A stretch of DNA of 64,000 nt from JAQVEM01 sp964610315 (GTDB taxonomy: Bacteria > Actinomycetota > Humimicrobiia > Humimicrobiales > Humimicrobiaceae). Below the pieces are notes generated by a model. It made no database searches, had not been told where the DNA came from, and worked only from the letters and a program-made list of their open reading frames with translations. This document shows, in pieces, positions 8,016-16,585 of the stretch. The DNA lies in the NCBI GenBank assembly GCA_964610315.1, contig CAZSVM010000015.1:1-64000 (forward strand), read 5' to 3'. Numbering within the stretch: position 1 is the first letter of the stretch; every line of letters begins with the position of its first letter. The position numbers were made by a program, and so were the translations under genes.

Positions 8016-10382
8016 ATGAACAGTAAAAATATAAATAATATCACCCTTATAATATCCATAATCATTATTTGCTTTTTAATTTCGTCCACTCTGTCATGTA
8101 GCAAAATAAATCTGGAATTATTCGGATTGAAATTTGGAGAAAAAACAGAGCAGCAACCTGCCGAAAGTGCCGTCACCCAAACAGATGAAGAACAGGTTAC
8201 CAGCGATACGGAAAGCGATAGTAATAATCCGGTAGAAGAAGATACATCACAGAAAGATACTGCTCCAGACAAGGAACTTAAAACCCCTATTACCGTTACT
8301 GAAAATACGGACATTTCGGAACTAAGATTTTATTTCAACCAGGCCATAAGTTTTTTTGAAAGCAAGTCCTACCTTATTGCCGAATACTATTTAAATAAAA
8401 TCAAGGATAATTATCCGGTGCTGCAGGATCATATTTTTTACTACCTGGCAAAAAGTCTTCTCCTGCAGGAAAAATATTACCAGGCGGAAGAATATTATCT
8501 GAAACTGATGGAAAATTACCCGGACAGCATATGGGCAGAAAAAGCCAGCCTGGAGTACGCGGATATATTTTATATAAAGGAAGATTATATGACCGCTGAA
8601 AACGAATATGAAAATTTTCGAACCGCTTTTCCTGATTCGACCTACATACCTTACTCCCTGTTCCAGCTGGCCTTCTGCCAGGAAAAGAATGGTAAAAAAG
8701 ATATGGCTTTCGAAAATTATAAGGAAATATGGCTGAAATATCCACTTAATGAATATTCAGAAATCGCCTGGGAGAGTTTGGATAGACTTGCAGAAGAGGG
8801 TTCAATCGAGCAGTTCATTCCCACGGCAAACCAGATTTACAATAGAGGAGAGATTTTTTTCAAAAACCGCAATTATAACAGCGCTCTGGATGAATTTAAC
8901 AGGATACTGCAGCAGGATTATTTGAATGATTTATCGCTGGAGCTTCACAGTAAAACGTTATTTAAAATAGGTATGTGTTATTTTAGACTCCGTGATTATA
9001 ATCAGGCTAAATATTACCTGACATTATCTTATGAAAAGTATCCTTCAGGCTCTGTAGCCGATGATAGCCTTTATTATACAGCTATGACACTTGATACAAA
9101 CGATGATATCATTTCGTGCTACCAGAAACTTATAAGGCTTTTTCCGTCCAGTAATTTCAGTGACGATGCTCTTTATAAAATCGGGAGAATATACTCTTTA
9201 AGCGGGGATTTCACAAACGCCGCCAGCTACTTTAAAAGAGTATCCACGGATTATCCCGGCGGCGACAAGCTTGCCGATGCATTATGGGAACTTGGCCTGA
9301 TACAATACCGGTCGGAAGATTACAGCTCCGCAAAAGCCACCTTTTCCAGTTATGCCTCTTCATATAAGGGAACTTCGCTGGAGGAAAAAGGATTGTTCTG
9401 GCAGGCAAAATGCTGTCAGAAACTGGGAGAAAATATTACGGCAGCAGATCTATATCAAAAAATCATAAATTTAAGTTCTTATTCCTATTATACTTTTGCC
9501 GCTGGTGAAAATCTGGAGCAGATGAACATATCGGCGCAAATAAGAAAAATAAATAACGATCTCAACCCTGAAAATCCGGAGATTGCGGACATAATCCCGG
9601 ACGTATATAACATCCTGGAAGAGGACAGTTATGCCGCTGACAGCGAAACCAGCGGCGAAACCGGCGAGGAAGCCAGCGGGATAAATCACATAAATAAAGC
9701 TATCGAACTTCTCAAGCTGGAATTTTTTAACAGCGCATCACTGGAAATAGAAGCAGGAAGCAGTGAAATTGAAGAAAACCCGGTTAGAACCCTTGAAATT
9801 GCAACTTTGTATCTTAAATCTAATAACTATTTTAACTCAATTAATGCAATTGGCAGGATTATGAAACTAAAATCCGAGCTTGGCGAACCCTATACGGATT
9901 ATCTTTACTACCTTTATTATCCTTACGGTTTTAAAGATGCTGTTCAAAAATACAGCAGCCAGTATAAAATTGACCCGCTTTTTACTCTGGCAGTAATCAG
10001 ACAGGAAAGCGTCTTTGACCCTAACGCTGTTTCCGGTTCCAATGCACAGGGGCTTATGCAGATTCTGCCGTCAACAGGAGAAGGCATTGCCAGACAGATA
10101 GGCATTTCAGATTATAATGTAAATATTCTCCTGGATCCGGATACAAATATCAGAATGGGCACTTTTTATTTAAGACAACAACTGGATAATTTTGGACCAA
10201 ATTTAGTTTACTGCGCAGGCGCATATAATGGCGGGCCAACTTACATGAGTGGCCTGGTATCCAAAAGAGGAAATATGGATATAGATGAGTTCATAGAAAG
10301 TATTTCAAAAGATGAGACAAGAGATTATGTAAAATTAGTTATACGCAATTACTATTTCTATCAGATGTTATACACAGATTAA
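8016..10382 (+). CDS. TPR-repeat lipoprotein with C-terminal lytic transglycosylase (SLT) domain
   Basis: A 788-residue peptidoglycan-cleaving enzyme. A hydrophobic N-terminal segment ends in the lipobox-like STLSC (Cys28), so it is probably a lipoprotein. An acidic Ser/Thr-rich linker follows to about residue 100, then a long run of TPR-like helical repeats (for example YYQAEEYYLKLMENYP and AASYFKRVSTDYPGGDKLADALWELG). The SLT domain has AVIRQESVFDP with catalytic Glu664, GSNAQGLMQILPST, and CAGAYNGGP. This fits cleavage of the MurNAc-GlcNAc bond to form anhydro ends, with the repeats as scaffold. No Shine-Dalgarno is visible; TATAAT lies only two bases before the ATG, so the true promoter and leader are unclear. 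Confidence 0.88.
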   Translation: MNSKNINNITLIISIIIICFLISSTLSCSKINLELFGLKFGEKTEQQPAESAVTQTDEEQVTSDTESDSNNPVEEDTSQKDTAPDKELKTPITVTENTDISELRFYFNQAISFFESKSYLIAEYYLNKIKDNYPVLQDHIFYYLAKSLLLQEKYYQAEEYYLKLMENYPDSIWAEKASLEYADIFYIKEDYMTAENEYENFRTAFPDSTYIPYSLFQLAFCQEKNGKKDMAFENYKEIWLKYPLNEYSEIAWESLDRLAEEGSIEQFIPTANQIYNRGEIFFKNRNYNSALDEFNRILQQDYLNDLSLELHSKTLFKIGMCYFRLRDYNQAKYYLTLSYEKYPSGSVADDSLYYTAMTLDTNDDIISCYQKLIRLFPSSNFSDDALYKIGRIYSLSGDFTNAASYFKRVSTDYPGGDKLADALWELGLIQYRSEDYSSAKATFSSYASSYKGTSLEEKGLFWQAKCCQKLGENITAADLYQKIINLSSYSYYTFAAGENLEQMNISAQIRKINNDLNPENPEIADIIPDVYNILEEDSYAADSETSGETGEEASGINHINKAIELLKLEFFNSASLEIEAGSSEIEENPVRTLEIATLYLKSNNYFNSINAIGRIMKLKSELGEPYTDYLYYLYYPYGFKDAVQKYSSQYKIDPLFTLAVIRQESVFDPNAVSGSNAQGLMQILPSTGEGIARQIGISDYNVNILLDPDTNIRMGTFYLRQQLDNFGPNLVYCAGAYNGGPTYMSGLVSKRGNMDIDEFIESISKDETRDYVKLVIRNYYFYQMLYTD

Positions 10383-10497
10383 ATTTGTTACAGGCATCAT
10401 TAGACCGAGAATTAATTATTTTTTCTTTTAGATGTTAAATGGGTGAATGTAGAATAATAAGCAGTTATTAATCCCCTTTTCTTTTTTTCTTTATCGA

Positions 10498-11115
10498 TTA
10501 ATTATCGGATTTACCAATAACAAATATTGCGTTCAGAGCCAGAAGATTAGGAAAATATATTATAGTTTTATTTTTCCCCAGGTAATAAGTTTTTAATATA
10601 TTTATCCCTTTTTCCTTACAGTAATTTTTAAAATCCTTTATACTCAGGAAATGCACATTGGGAGATTCATACCAGCTGTAAGGCAGGGAAGGAGTAACCG
10701 GAGCTTTACCTTTTAAAAAAAGATCCATACGCGATCGTATATAAGCAAAATTGGGAAATCCAATTATTACCTTTCTTCCCACTCTTAAAGATTCCTGCAG
10801 GACAAATTCCATTTTTCTTGTTTCCTGCATACTCTGATTCAAAATAACATAGTCAAAAGAATTATGGGGATATTCACCCAATCCTCCTTCTATGTCCCCG
10901 TGGGAGACGCTTAATCCCTTCTCCACACATTTATAGATGGCTTCTTCTCTTAATTCGATACCCTGTGCCTTTACTCTTTTTTTCTTAACCAGAAGATCCA
11001 AAAGTTCTCCATTACCGCAGCCCAGGTCCAGAACTCTAGAACCATCTTCTATAATTTCGAATATAATCTTATAATCAAGCCTTATGTTTTTATTATTTCT
11101 TTTCTGTATAATCAT
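10498..11115 (-). CDS. metW: MetW-like methyltransferase-fold protein
   Basis: A 205-residue class I SAM-dependent methyltransferase fold with the SAM motif VLDLGCGNGELLDLL and the MetW-typical FDYVILNQSMQETR, SLRVGRKVIIGFPNF and SLPYSWYESPNVHFLSIKDF. MetW is a common partner of MetX in methionine synthesis, and the two genes overlap by 23 bases here, indicating translational coupling. The exact role of MetW is less settled than that of MetX. Confidence 0.88.
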   Translation of the reverse strand: MIIQKRNNKNIRLDYKIIFEIIEDGSRVLDLGCGNGELLDLLVKKKRVKAQGIELREEAIYKCVEKGLSVSHGDIEGGLGEYPHNSFDYVILNQSMQETRKMEFVLQESLRVGRKVIIGFPNFAYIRSRMDLFLKGKAPVTPSLPYSWYESPNVHFLSIKDFKNYCKEKGINILKTYYLGKNKTIIYFPNLLALNAIFVIGKSDN

Positions 11116-12235
11116 ATACCCTGTTTAGAAAATGTTTTATTAGACGGGTTTCTTCCTCAAATTCCAGAAGAAACGCATCATGTCCATAATTGGAATTTAT
11201 TTCGCAATAAGTAACGTCCAGATGTCTGGCCTTTAATATTTTAACGATTTCTCTGGATTGATAGGAAGGATAAAGCCAGTCGGATTTAAATGCAATTACC
11301 ATAAATTTAACATCTATTTCTCTGTCCCGGGGAATGAGCTTATCAGCGGACGACAGATCAAAATAGTCTATGGCTTTGGTTATATAAAGATAGGAATTGG
11401 CATCGAATCTCTTTACAAAATTATCACCCCGGTAATGCAGATAACCTTCGACCTCGAATTCGGGGCTAAAAGAGAAATTATAACTGCCGTTCTTCAACCT
11501 TCTGGAAAACTTTTCCTCCATGGACTGGTCACTCATATAGGTTATGTGCCCAATCATCCGGGCCAGAGCAAGTCCCCTCTCCGGCTTACTGTGCCCGTAA
11601 TAATTACCTCTCTGCCAGGCAGGATCGGACATTACAGCCTGCCTTCCCACTTCATTAAAGGCAATTTGCTGCGGAGAATGCTTTAATGCCGTAGCAATGG
11701 GAACCGCCGACAAAATTCTACCCGAATAGGAAGCTACCCACTGCATAACCTGCATTCCTCCCATCGAACCTCCCACCACACACAGCAGTTTGTCTATTTT
11801 AAGGTAATCGATTAAATACCTCTGGGCATTGACCATATCGGCAATAGTAATCATGGGAAAATCAAGGCCGTAAGGTTTTCCGGTTTTTTCATTTATGGAA
11901 GAGGGTCCCGTACTTCCCATGCATCCCCCAATAACATTAGAACATATAATAAAATATTTTTCGCTGTCAAAAGCCTTACCCGGACCAATCATATCATTCC
12001 ACCATCCTGGTTTTTTATCTCCATTATGAAATCCTGCAGCATGGGCATCGCCGGAAAGGGCATGCAAAACCATAATGGCATTGTTCCTATTTTTATTTAA
12101 CCTGCCGTATGTCTCATAAGCAATCATAATGGGCCCTAATTTTTTCCCCGATTCCAGCATCATTTCCCGGGGAGGCCGGGCAAAACTGTAATATCTGATC
12201 TCAGTTATTCCTGTTTCACCTTTCATATTTTTCAC
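11093..12235 (-). CDS. metX: Homoserine O-acyltransferase MetX
   Basis: A 380-residue alpha/beta-hydrolase-fold enzyme that acylates L-homoserine from acyl-CoA, the committed methionine step. The nucleophile elbow GGSMGGMQ, the early NAIMVLHALSGDAHAAG block, the catalytic Asp near FKSDWLYP and the terminal SNYGHDAFL histidine are all present. Acetyl is the usual donor for this family, but succinyl cannot be excluded. It lies in the sulfur amino acid operon between cysK and metW, so its product would feed the upstream MetY. Confidence 0.92.
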   Translation of the reverse strand: MKNMKGETGITEIRYYSFARPPREMMLESGKKLGPIMIAYETYGRLNKNRNNAIMVLHALSGDAHAAGFHNGDKKPGWWNDMIGPGKAFDSEKYFIICSNVIGGCMGSTGPSSINEKTGKPYGLDFPMITIADMVNAQRYLIDYLKIDKLLCVVGGSMGGMQVMQWVASYSGRILSAVPIATALKHSPQQIAFNEVGRQAVMSDPAWQRGNYYGHSKPERGLALARMIGHITYMSDQSMEEKFSRRLKNGSYNFSFSPEFEVEGYLHYRGDNFVKRFDANSYLYITKAIDYFDLSSADKLIPRDREIDVKFMVIAFKSDWLYPSYQSREIVKILKARHLDVTYCEINSNYGHDAFLLEFEEETRLIKHFLNRVYDYTEKK

Positions 12236-12289
12236 CTGCAGCCAGCACTTTTTTATAAAAATTTTAAAAAATAAGATAAAATAAAACTA

Positions 12290-13213
12290 CTAATCAAACA
12301 GCCAGGTAGAAAGATATCTTTCTCCGGTATCCGGTAAAATAACCACGATATTTTTATTTTCCGATTCTTCTCTCCCGGCTACTTTCAGTGCGGCCCACAT
12401 GGCAGCACCGCTTGATATACCGGCAAGAATTCCTTCTTCTCTTACCATTCTCCGGGCTATATTGCCGGCATCCTCATCGGAAACTTGGATAATCTCATCG
12501 ATTATGTCGGCATTTAATACTTCCGGAATAAATCCGGCTCCAATACCCTGGATTTTATGGGGACCGGGATTACCTCCCGAAAGAACAGGGGAACCGGAAG
12601 GTTCAACCGCCACGATTTTAACCGAAGGTTTCTTCCTCTTTAAAGCTTCCCCTACGCCGGTAATAGTCCCGCCAGTACCCACACCGGAAACAAACATATC
12701 CACTTTGCCGCCGGTATCGGCCCATATCTCTTCGGCAGTGGTTTTTCGGTGTATTTCAGGATTTGCATCATTCTTGAACTGCTGGGGCATAAAGCTGTTC
12801 TTAATACTCCTCTGAATTTTTTCCGCTTCTTCTACGGCTCCCCGCATTCCCTTTGTGCCATCGGTAAGGATAAGTTCAGCACCAAATATTTTAAGAAGCT
12901 TTCTTCGCTCCAGACTCATGGTATCCGGCATGGTTAAAATCAATCTGTATCCCTTGGCAGCACACACAAAGGCAAGTGCAACACCGGTATTTCCACTGGT
13001 TGGCTCCACTACTGTTGCATCTTTGTTTATTAGTCCTTTATTCTCTGCAGCTTCGATCATAGAAACTCCAATCCTGTCTTTCACACTGGAAAGGGGGTTA
13101 AATGATTCCAGTTTTGCCAGTACGGCGGCACCGGTACCTTCCGCCAGTTTGTTTATCCTGACCAGGGGTGTCCGGCCTATTGTTTCGGTTATATCATTAA
13201 AAATTTTGTCCAT
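12290..13213 (-). CDS. cysK: Cysteine synthase (O-acetylserine sulfhydrylase)
   Basis: A 307-residue PLP enzyme of fold type II. NPLSSVKDRIG carries the PLP-binding lysine, TSGNTGVALA the asparagine loop and GTGGTITGVG the phosphate-binding glycine loop. It converts O-acetylserine and sulfide to cysteine. Cystathionine beta-synthase-like use of homocysteine is possible in this family, but the length and motifs match CysK. No cysE is in the window, so O-acetylserine must be made elsewhere. It has a GGAGG Shine-Dalgarno and is co-directional with metY and metX. Confidence 0.93.
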   Translation of the reverse strand: MDKIFNDITETIGRTPLVRINKLAEGTGAAVLAKLESFNPLSSVKDRIGVSMIEAAENKGLINKDATVVEPTSGNTGVALAFVCAAKGYRLILTMPDTMSLERRKLLKIFGAELILTDGTKGMRGAVEEAEKIQRSIKNSFMPQQFKNDANPEIHRKTTAEEIWADTGGKVDMFVSGVGTGGTITGVGEALKRKKPSVKIVAVEPSGSPVLSGGNPGPHKIQGIGAGFIPEVLNADIIDEIIQVSDEDAGNIARRMVREEGILAGISSGAAMWAALKVAGREESENKNIVVILPDTGERYLSTWLFD

Positions 13214-13297
13214 AATTTATCCTCCGCATCATGATAAAATAACTTTAAATAACTGATACTTTTTTAAAAAATCACCGGATTTCATCTTGCCTCCATC

Positions 13298-14584
13298 TTA
13301 TCCCAGTGCCTGTTTGATATCGGAGATAATATCTTCCACATCTTCAATGCCTACCGAAAGCCTTATATAATCAGGAGTAACCCCGGTCAATTTCTGCTCC
13401 TCCTCTGAAAGCTGCTGATGGGTAGTTGAGGCAGGATGAATAGCCAGTGTTTTTGCATCACCGATATTTGCCAGGTGGGATATCAATTTCAATGAATCAA
13501 TGAATTTTTTTCCGGACTCTAGACCTCCCTTTACTCCAAATCCTACAATAGCTCCTGCTCCCCTGGGTAAATATTTGTCTGCCAGATGCTTCTGGGGGCT
13601 GGACTCCAGACCAGGGTAATTTACCCAGGAAACCCCCGGGTGCTGCTGCAGAAATTCGGCTACTTTAAGTGCATTTTCCGAATGCCTTATCATCCTTAAA
13701 TGCAGGGTTTCCAATCCCTGCAGAAATAGAAAGGAGTTGAAAGGAGATAGGCAGGGACCCAAATCCCTGAGCAGGTTTACTCTTGCTTTGACTATATAGG
13801 CAATATTTCCATATGGTTCCAATTCCTTTACAAAATTCATCCCATGATAGCTGGGATCCGGTCCGGCAATCAACGGAAATTTACCATTGGTCCAGTCAAA
13901 TTTACCGGAATCGACAATTATTCCCCCTATTGACGTACCATGGCCTCCTATAAATTTGGTAGCTGAATAAACTATGATATCCGCACCATAATCGATTGGT
14001 TTCAAAAGGTAGGGAGCAGCAGTATTATCAACTATAAGGGGAATCCCCTGATTATGAGCAATTTCTGCCAGTATTTCCAGGTCAGCAACATCCAATTTGG
14101 GATTGCCTATCGACTCGGTATAAATGGCCCTGGTTTTATCCGAAATTGCTCTCCTGAAACTATCCAAATCTTCGGACTGCGCAAATTTCACCTTAATTCC
14201 AAAACGCTTAAAGGTGTTACTAAACAGGGTATAAGTTCCGCCATATAAACTGTCAGCCGAAACTATCTCATCTCCAGTCCGGGTAATATTTAAAATAGCT
14301 ATCATCTCTGCAGCCTGGCCGCTGGAAACGGCAAGAGCACTTACTGCTCCTTCAATGGCAGCCACCCTTTTTTCCAGCACATCATTGGTGGGATTCATTA
14401 TTCTACTGTAAATATTTCCAAATTCTTTTAAGGCAAAAAGATTGGCAGCATGATCGGTATCCCTGAACTGGTAGGAGGTAGTTTGATAAATGGGCACTGC
14501 TCTTGCACCGGTAGCAGGGTCCGGTACCTGCCCTCCATGAAGCAGGAGGGTATCTAATTTCAATTTCGAATCTATCTTGCTCAT
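13298..14584 (-). CDS. metY: O-acetylhomoserine sulfhydrylase
   Basis: A 428-residue Cys/Met-metabolism PLP enzyme (fold type I). YSATKFIGGHGTSIGG holds the PLP lysine, IPLIVDNTAAPYLLKPIDYGAD the aspartate that contacts the pyridine nitrogen, and SSGQAAEMIAIL the cofactor phosphate loop. The length and the C-terminal IRLSVGIEDVEDIISDI match O-acetylhomoserine sulfhydrylase, which makes homocysteine directly from O-acetylhomoserine and sulfide. With MetX downstream this gives a direct-sulfhydrylation methionine route. Confidence 0.9.
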   Translation of the reverse strand: MSKIDSKLKLDTLLLHGGQVPDPATGARAVPIYQTTSYQFRDTDHAANLFALKEFGNIYSRIMNPTNDVLEKRVAAIEGAVSALAVSSGQAAEMIAILNITRTGDEIVSADSLYGGTYTLFSNTFKRFGIKVKFAQSEDLDSFRRAISDKTRAIYTESIGNPKLDVADLEILAEIAHNQGIPLIVDNTAAPYLLKPIDYGADIIVYSATKFIGGHGTSIGGIIVDSGKFDWTNGKFPLIAGPDPSYHGMNFVKELEPYGNIAYIVKARVNLLRDLGPCLSPFNSFLFLQGLETLHLRMIRHSENALKVAEFLQQHPGVSWVNYPGLESSPQKHLADKYLPRGAGAIVGFGVKGGLESGKKFIDSLKLISHLANIGDAKTLAIHPASTTHQQLSEEEQKLTGVTPDYIRLSVGIEDVEDIISDIKQALG

Positions 14585-14685
14585 AATATGTTTTCTCCTT
14601 TTTTTCTTTGAATCAAATACTTAAAAAAAACGGTTAAATTAAAAACCTGATTTTGGCTCTGTTACCAATCCGATTTAGATTAAAG

Positions 14686-15126
14686 TTATATTCCATACAT
14701 AATCATATCTCTGGTTTTTTCTCTCTTCATCCTTACCAGATCTTCCAGAGTAAATGAATTAAGAAATTCCGAAATTTTCTCCCCCAATTGGACCCAGATA
14801 TCCCGGGTTACACAGGTCTGTACCTTGCTGCATACGGAATTATTACTTACACAATCCATTAAATTCAAATCCCCCTCCAGGATTTCCACAATCTCTTTCA
14901 ACTTGATCCGGTTAGAAGGCTTTCCCAGAACATACCCGCTGTGGGCTCCGCCATAGGTATTTATAAGACCCTTTCCCTTGAGTGGAATTATTATCTGGCT
15001 CAGGTATTTTTCCGATACATCGATGTTTTTGGCAATTTCCTTCAGGTAAATGGAACCTTTACCGGAATTAGCAGCTATTTCCACCATCAATCTTAACCCG
15101 TATCGTGCTCTTGTAGAAATCCTCAA
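14686..15126 (-). CDS. Rrf2-family transcriptional regulator
   Basis: A 146-residue winged-helix repressor of the Rrf2/IscR/CymR type (MRISTRARYGLRLMVEIA start; DVSEKYLSQIIIPLKGKGLI recognition region). Cysteines in DCVSNNSVCSKVQTC are spaced like the Fe-S ligand region of IscR-type members, so it may sense Fe-S status or sulfur supply. As first gene of a cysteine/methionine operon it is the likely autoregulator, comparable in role to CymR. This is inferred from context. Confidence 0.88.
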   Translation of the reverse strand: MRISTRARYGLRLMVEIAANSGKGSIYLKEIAKNIDVSEKYLSQIIIPLKGKGLINTYGGAHSGYVLGKPSNRIKLKEIVEILEGDLNLMDCVSNNSVCSKVQTCVTRDIWVQLGEKISEFLNSFTLEDLVRMKREKTRDMIMYGI

Positions 15127-15195
15127 TTTCAGCCTTCTTTATATTATTATGTTATTTTAAATTGATTATACTATTTATATTATCTAATTAGTAGT

Positions 15196-15224
15196 ATTCT
15201 ATTGATAAAAAAAGAAGCTGTCAA
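15196..15224 (-). promoter_or_regulatory. Sigma-70 type promoter for the rrf2-met/cys operon
   Basis: The minus strand has a perfect -35 TTGACA (15224-15219), a 17-base spacer and -10 TAGAAT (15201-15196, five of six consensus). It lies about 70 bases before the rrf2 start, leaving room for an operator. Confidence 0.65.
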
Positions 15225-15269
15225 GGAAAAAAATTGATTATTTAATTACCTGTCAGGTGATGAATTTTA

Positions 15270-16583
15270 TTAATTACTTTTCCTCCTGTCCCACACTCTT
15301 TTAGCCTTGCCCTCACTGCGGGTAATGGTTCTGGGTTCTTTCAAGCTGGCTTTAATTCTTATTCCGATGGTCGAATGCAGTTTATTTTCAATAGATTTTT
15401 CGAAACTCTCAAGGTCCATGATTTTTTCGCGAAAATTTTTCTCCGCTACTTCTACCCACACCTCTATGGTGTCCATATAATTTTTTTTATCAAGAACAAT
15501 CAGGTAATGCGGTTCCAGGTCGTCTATACTCATAAGAACTTCTTCTATCTGAGAGGGGAACACATTTACTCCCCTTATAATCAGCATATCATCGCTTCTT
15601 CCCATAGGTTTGGCCATTCTTACCAGTGTTTTGCCGCAGGCGCATTTTCCCCTCATCAGGTAAGATATGTCTTTGGTGCGGTATCTTATGACCGGAAAAG
15701 CTTCTTTGGTAAGTGAGGTAAAGACCAGCTCACCTTTTTCTCCGTCAGGCAGAGTTTTACCGGTCTCCGGGTCGATTATCTCGGTAAGAAAATGATCTTC
15801 ATTTATATGCAAACCATTTTGTTCCAGACACTCACATGACACTCCGGGACCTATTACTTCACTCAAACCATAGCTATCAAGGGCGGTTATATTAAGTCTT
15901 CCTTCTATTTCACCCCTCATAGATTCGGACCATGGTTCTGCTCCGAAAAAACCTACCTTCAAATGGAGTTTTTTAAAATCCACTCCTATCTTTTCGGCCA
16001 CTTCGGACATATACAGAGCGTAAGAAGGAGTGCAGCAAAGAACAGTGGAATTAAAATCATTCATAATTTTTAACTGGCGTTCCGTATTGCCGCCCGAAAC
16101 AGGGACCACCATGGAACCAATCTTTTCAGCGGCATACTGAAATCCGAATCCCCCGGTAAACATCCCGAATCCATGGCTGACCTGTACCACATCCTCTTTT
16201 CTTACTCCCACATCATACATTATCCTGGCCAGTACTTCTGCCCAGATTTCTATATCTTCCCTGGTATATCCCACTACGGTGGGATTGCCGGTAGTACCTG
16301 ATGATGAGTGTACCCTTATTACCTGGCTTAAGGGGGTGCAGAACAATCCAAAGGGGTAATTTTCCCTTAAGTTATCTTTGGAAGTAAAAGGCAGTTTTTG
16401 GATATCTTTTACATCTTTTAGTTTATCAGGGTTAAGCCCTGCTTCATCGATTATTTTCTTATAATACTTATTATTCTTATAAATATGCTTTAAAGTATTT
16501 TTTAATCCTTCAAGCTGAACGGATTCAATCTCCAGTTGGCTTGCGGTTGATATTTTTCCACTCCAGAATTTTTTTTCGGACAT
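15270..16583 (-). CDS. paaK: Phenylacetate-CoA ligase family protein, paralogue 2
   Basis: A 437-residue AMP-forming acyl-CoA ligase. HSSSGTTGNPTVVGYT is the adenylate phosphate loop, SYGLSEVIGPGVSCEC and VIRYRTKDISYL are later ANL-family core motifs, and the C-terminal domain ends TRSEGKAKRV. Members activate aryl acetates with ATP and CoA. Cysteines in MRGKCACGKT are shared with the paralogue and may bind metal. It is last in the ior-symporter-ligase run, two bases after its paralogue's stop, indicating a shared transcript. The exact acid is unknown. Confidence 0.88.
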   Translation of the reverse strand: MSEKKFWSGKISTASQLEIESVQLEGLKNTLKHIYKNNKYYKKIIDEAGLNPDKLKDVKDIQKLPFTSKDNLRENYPFGLFCTPLSQVIRVHSSSGTTGNPTVVGYTREDIEIWAEVLARIMYDVGVRKEDVVQVSHGFGMFTGGFGFQYAAEKIGSMVVPVSGGNTERQLKIMNDFNSTVLCCTPSYALYMSEVAEKIGVDFKKLHLKVGFFGAEPWSESMRGEIEGRLNITALDSYGLSEVIGPGVSCECLEQNGLHINEDHFLTEIIDPETGKTLPDGEKGELVFTSLTKEAFPVIRYRTKDISYLMRGKCACGKTLVRMAKPMGRSDDMLIIRGVNVFPSQIEEVLMSIDDLEPHYLIVLDKKNYMDTIEVWVEVAEKNFREKIMDLESFEKSIENKLHSTIGIRIKASLKEPRTITRSEGKAKRVWDRRKSN

Positions 16584-16585
16584 CT

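Noticed and set aside
12399..12815. Long plus-strand frame opposite cysK
   Set aside because: Antisense to a clearly conserved gene and without its own start signals.
14585..14685. Possible SAM riboswitch before metY
   Set aside because: No aptamer-like helices or conserved SAM-I motifs were found in the short gap after rrf2.
15245..15265. ACCTG-A-CAGGT palindrome after the last paaK gene
   Set aside because: One-base loop and a distant T-run; not a convincing terminator or operator.
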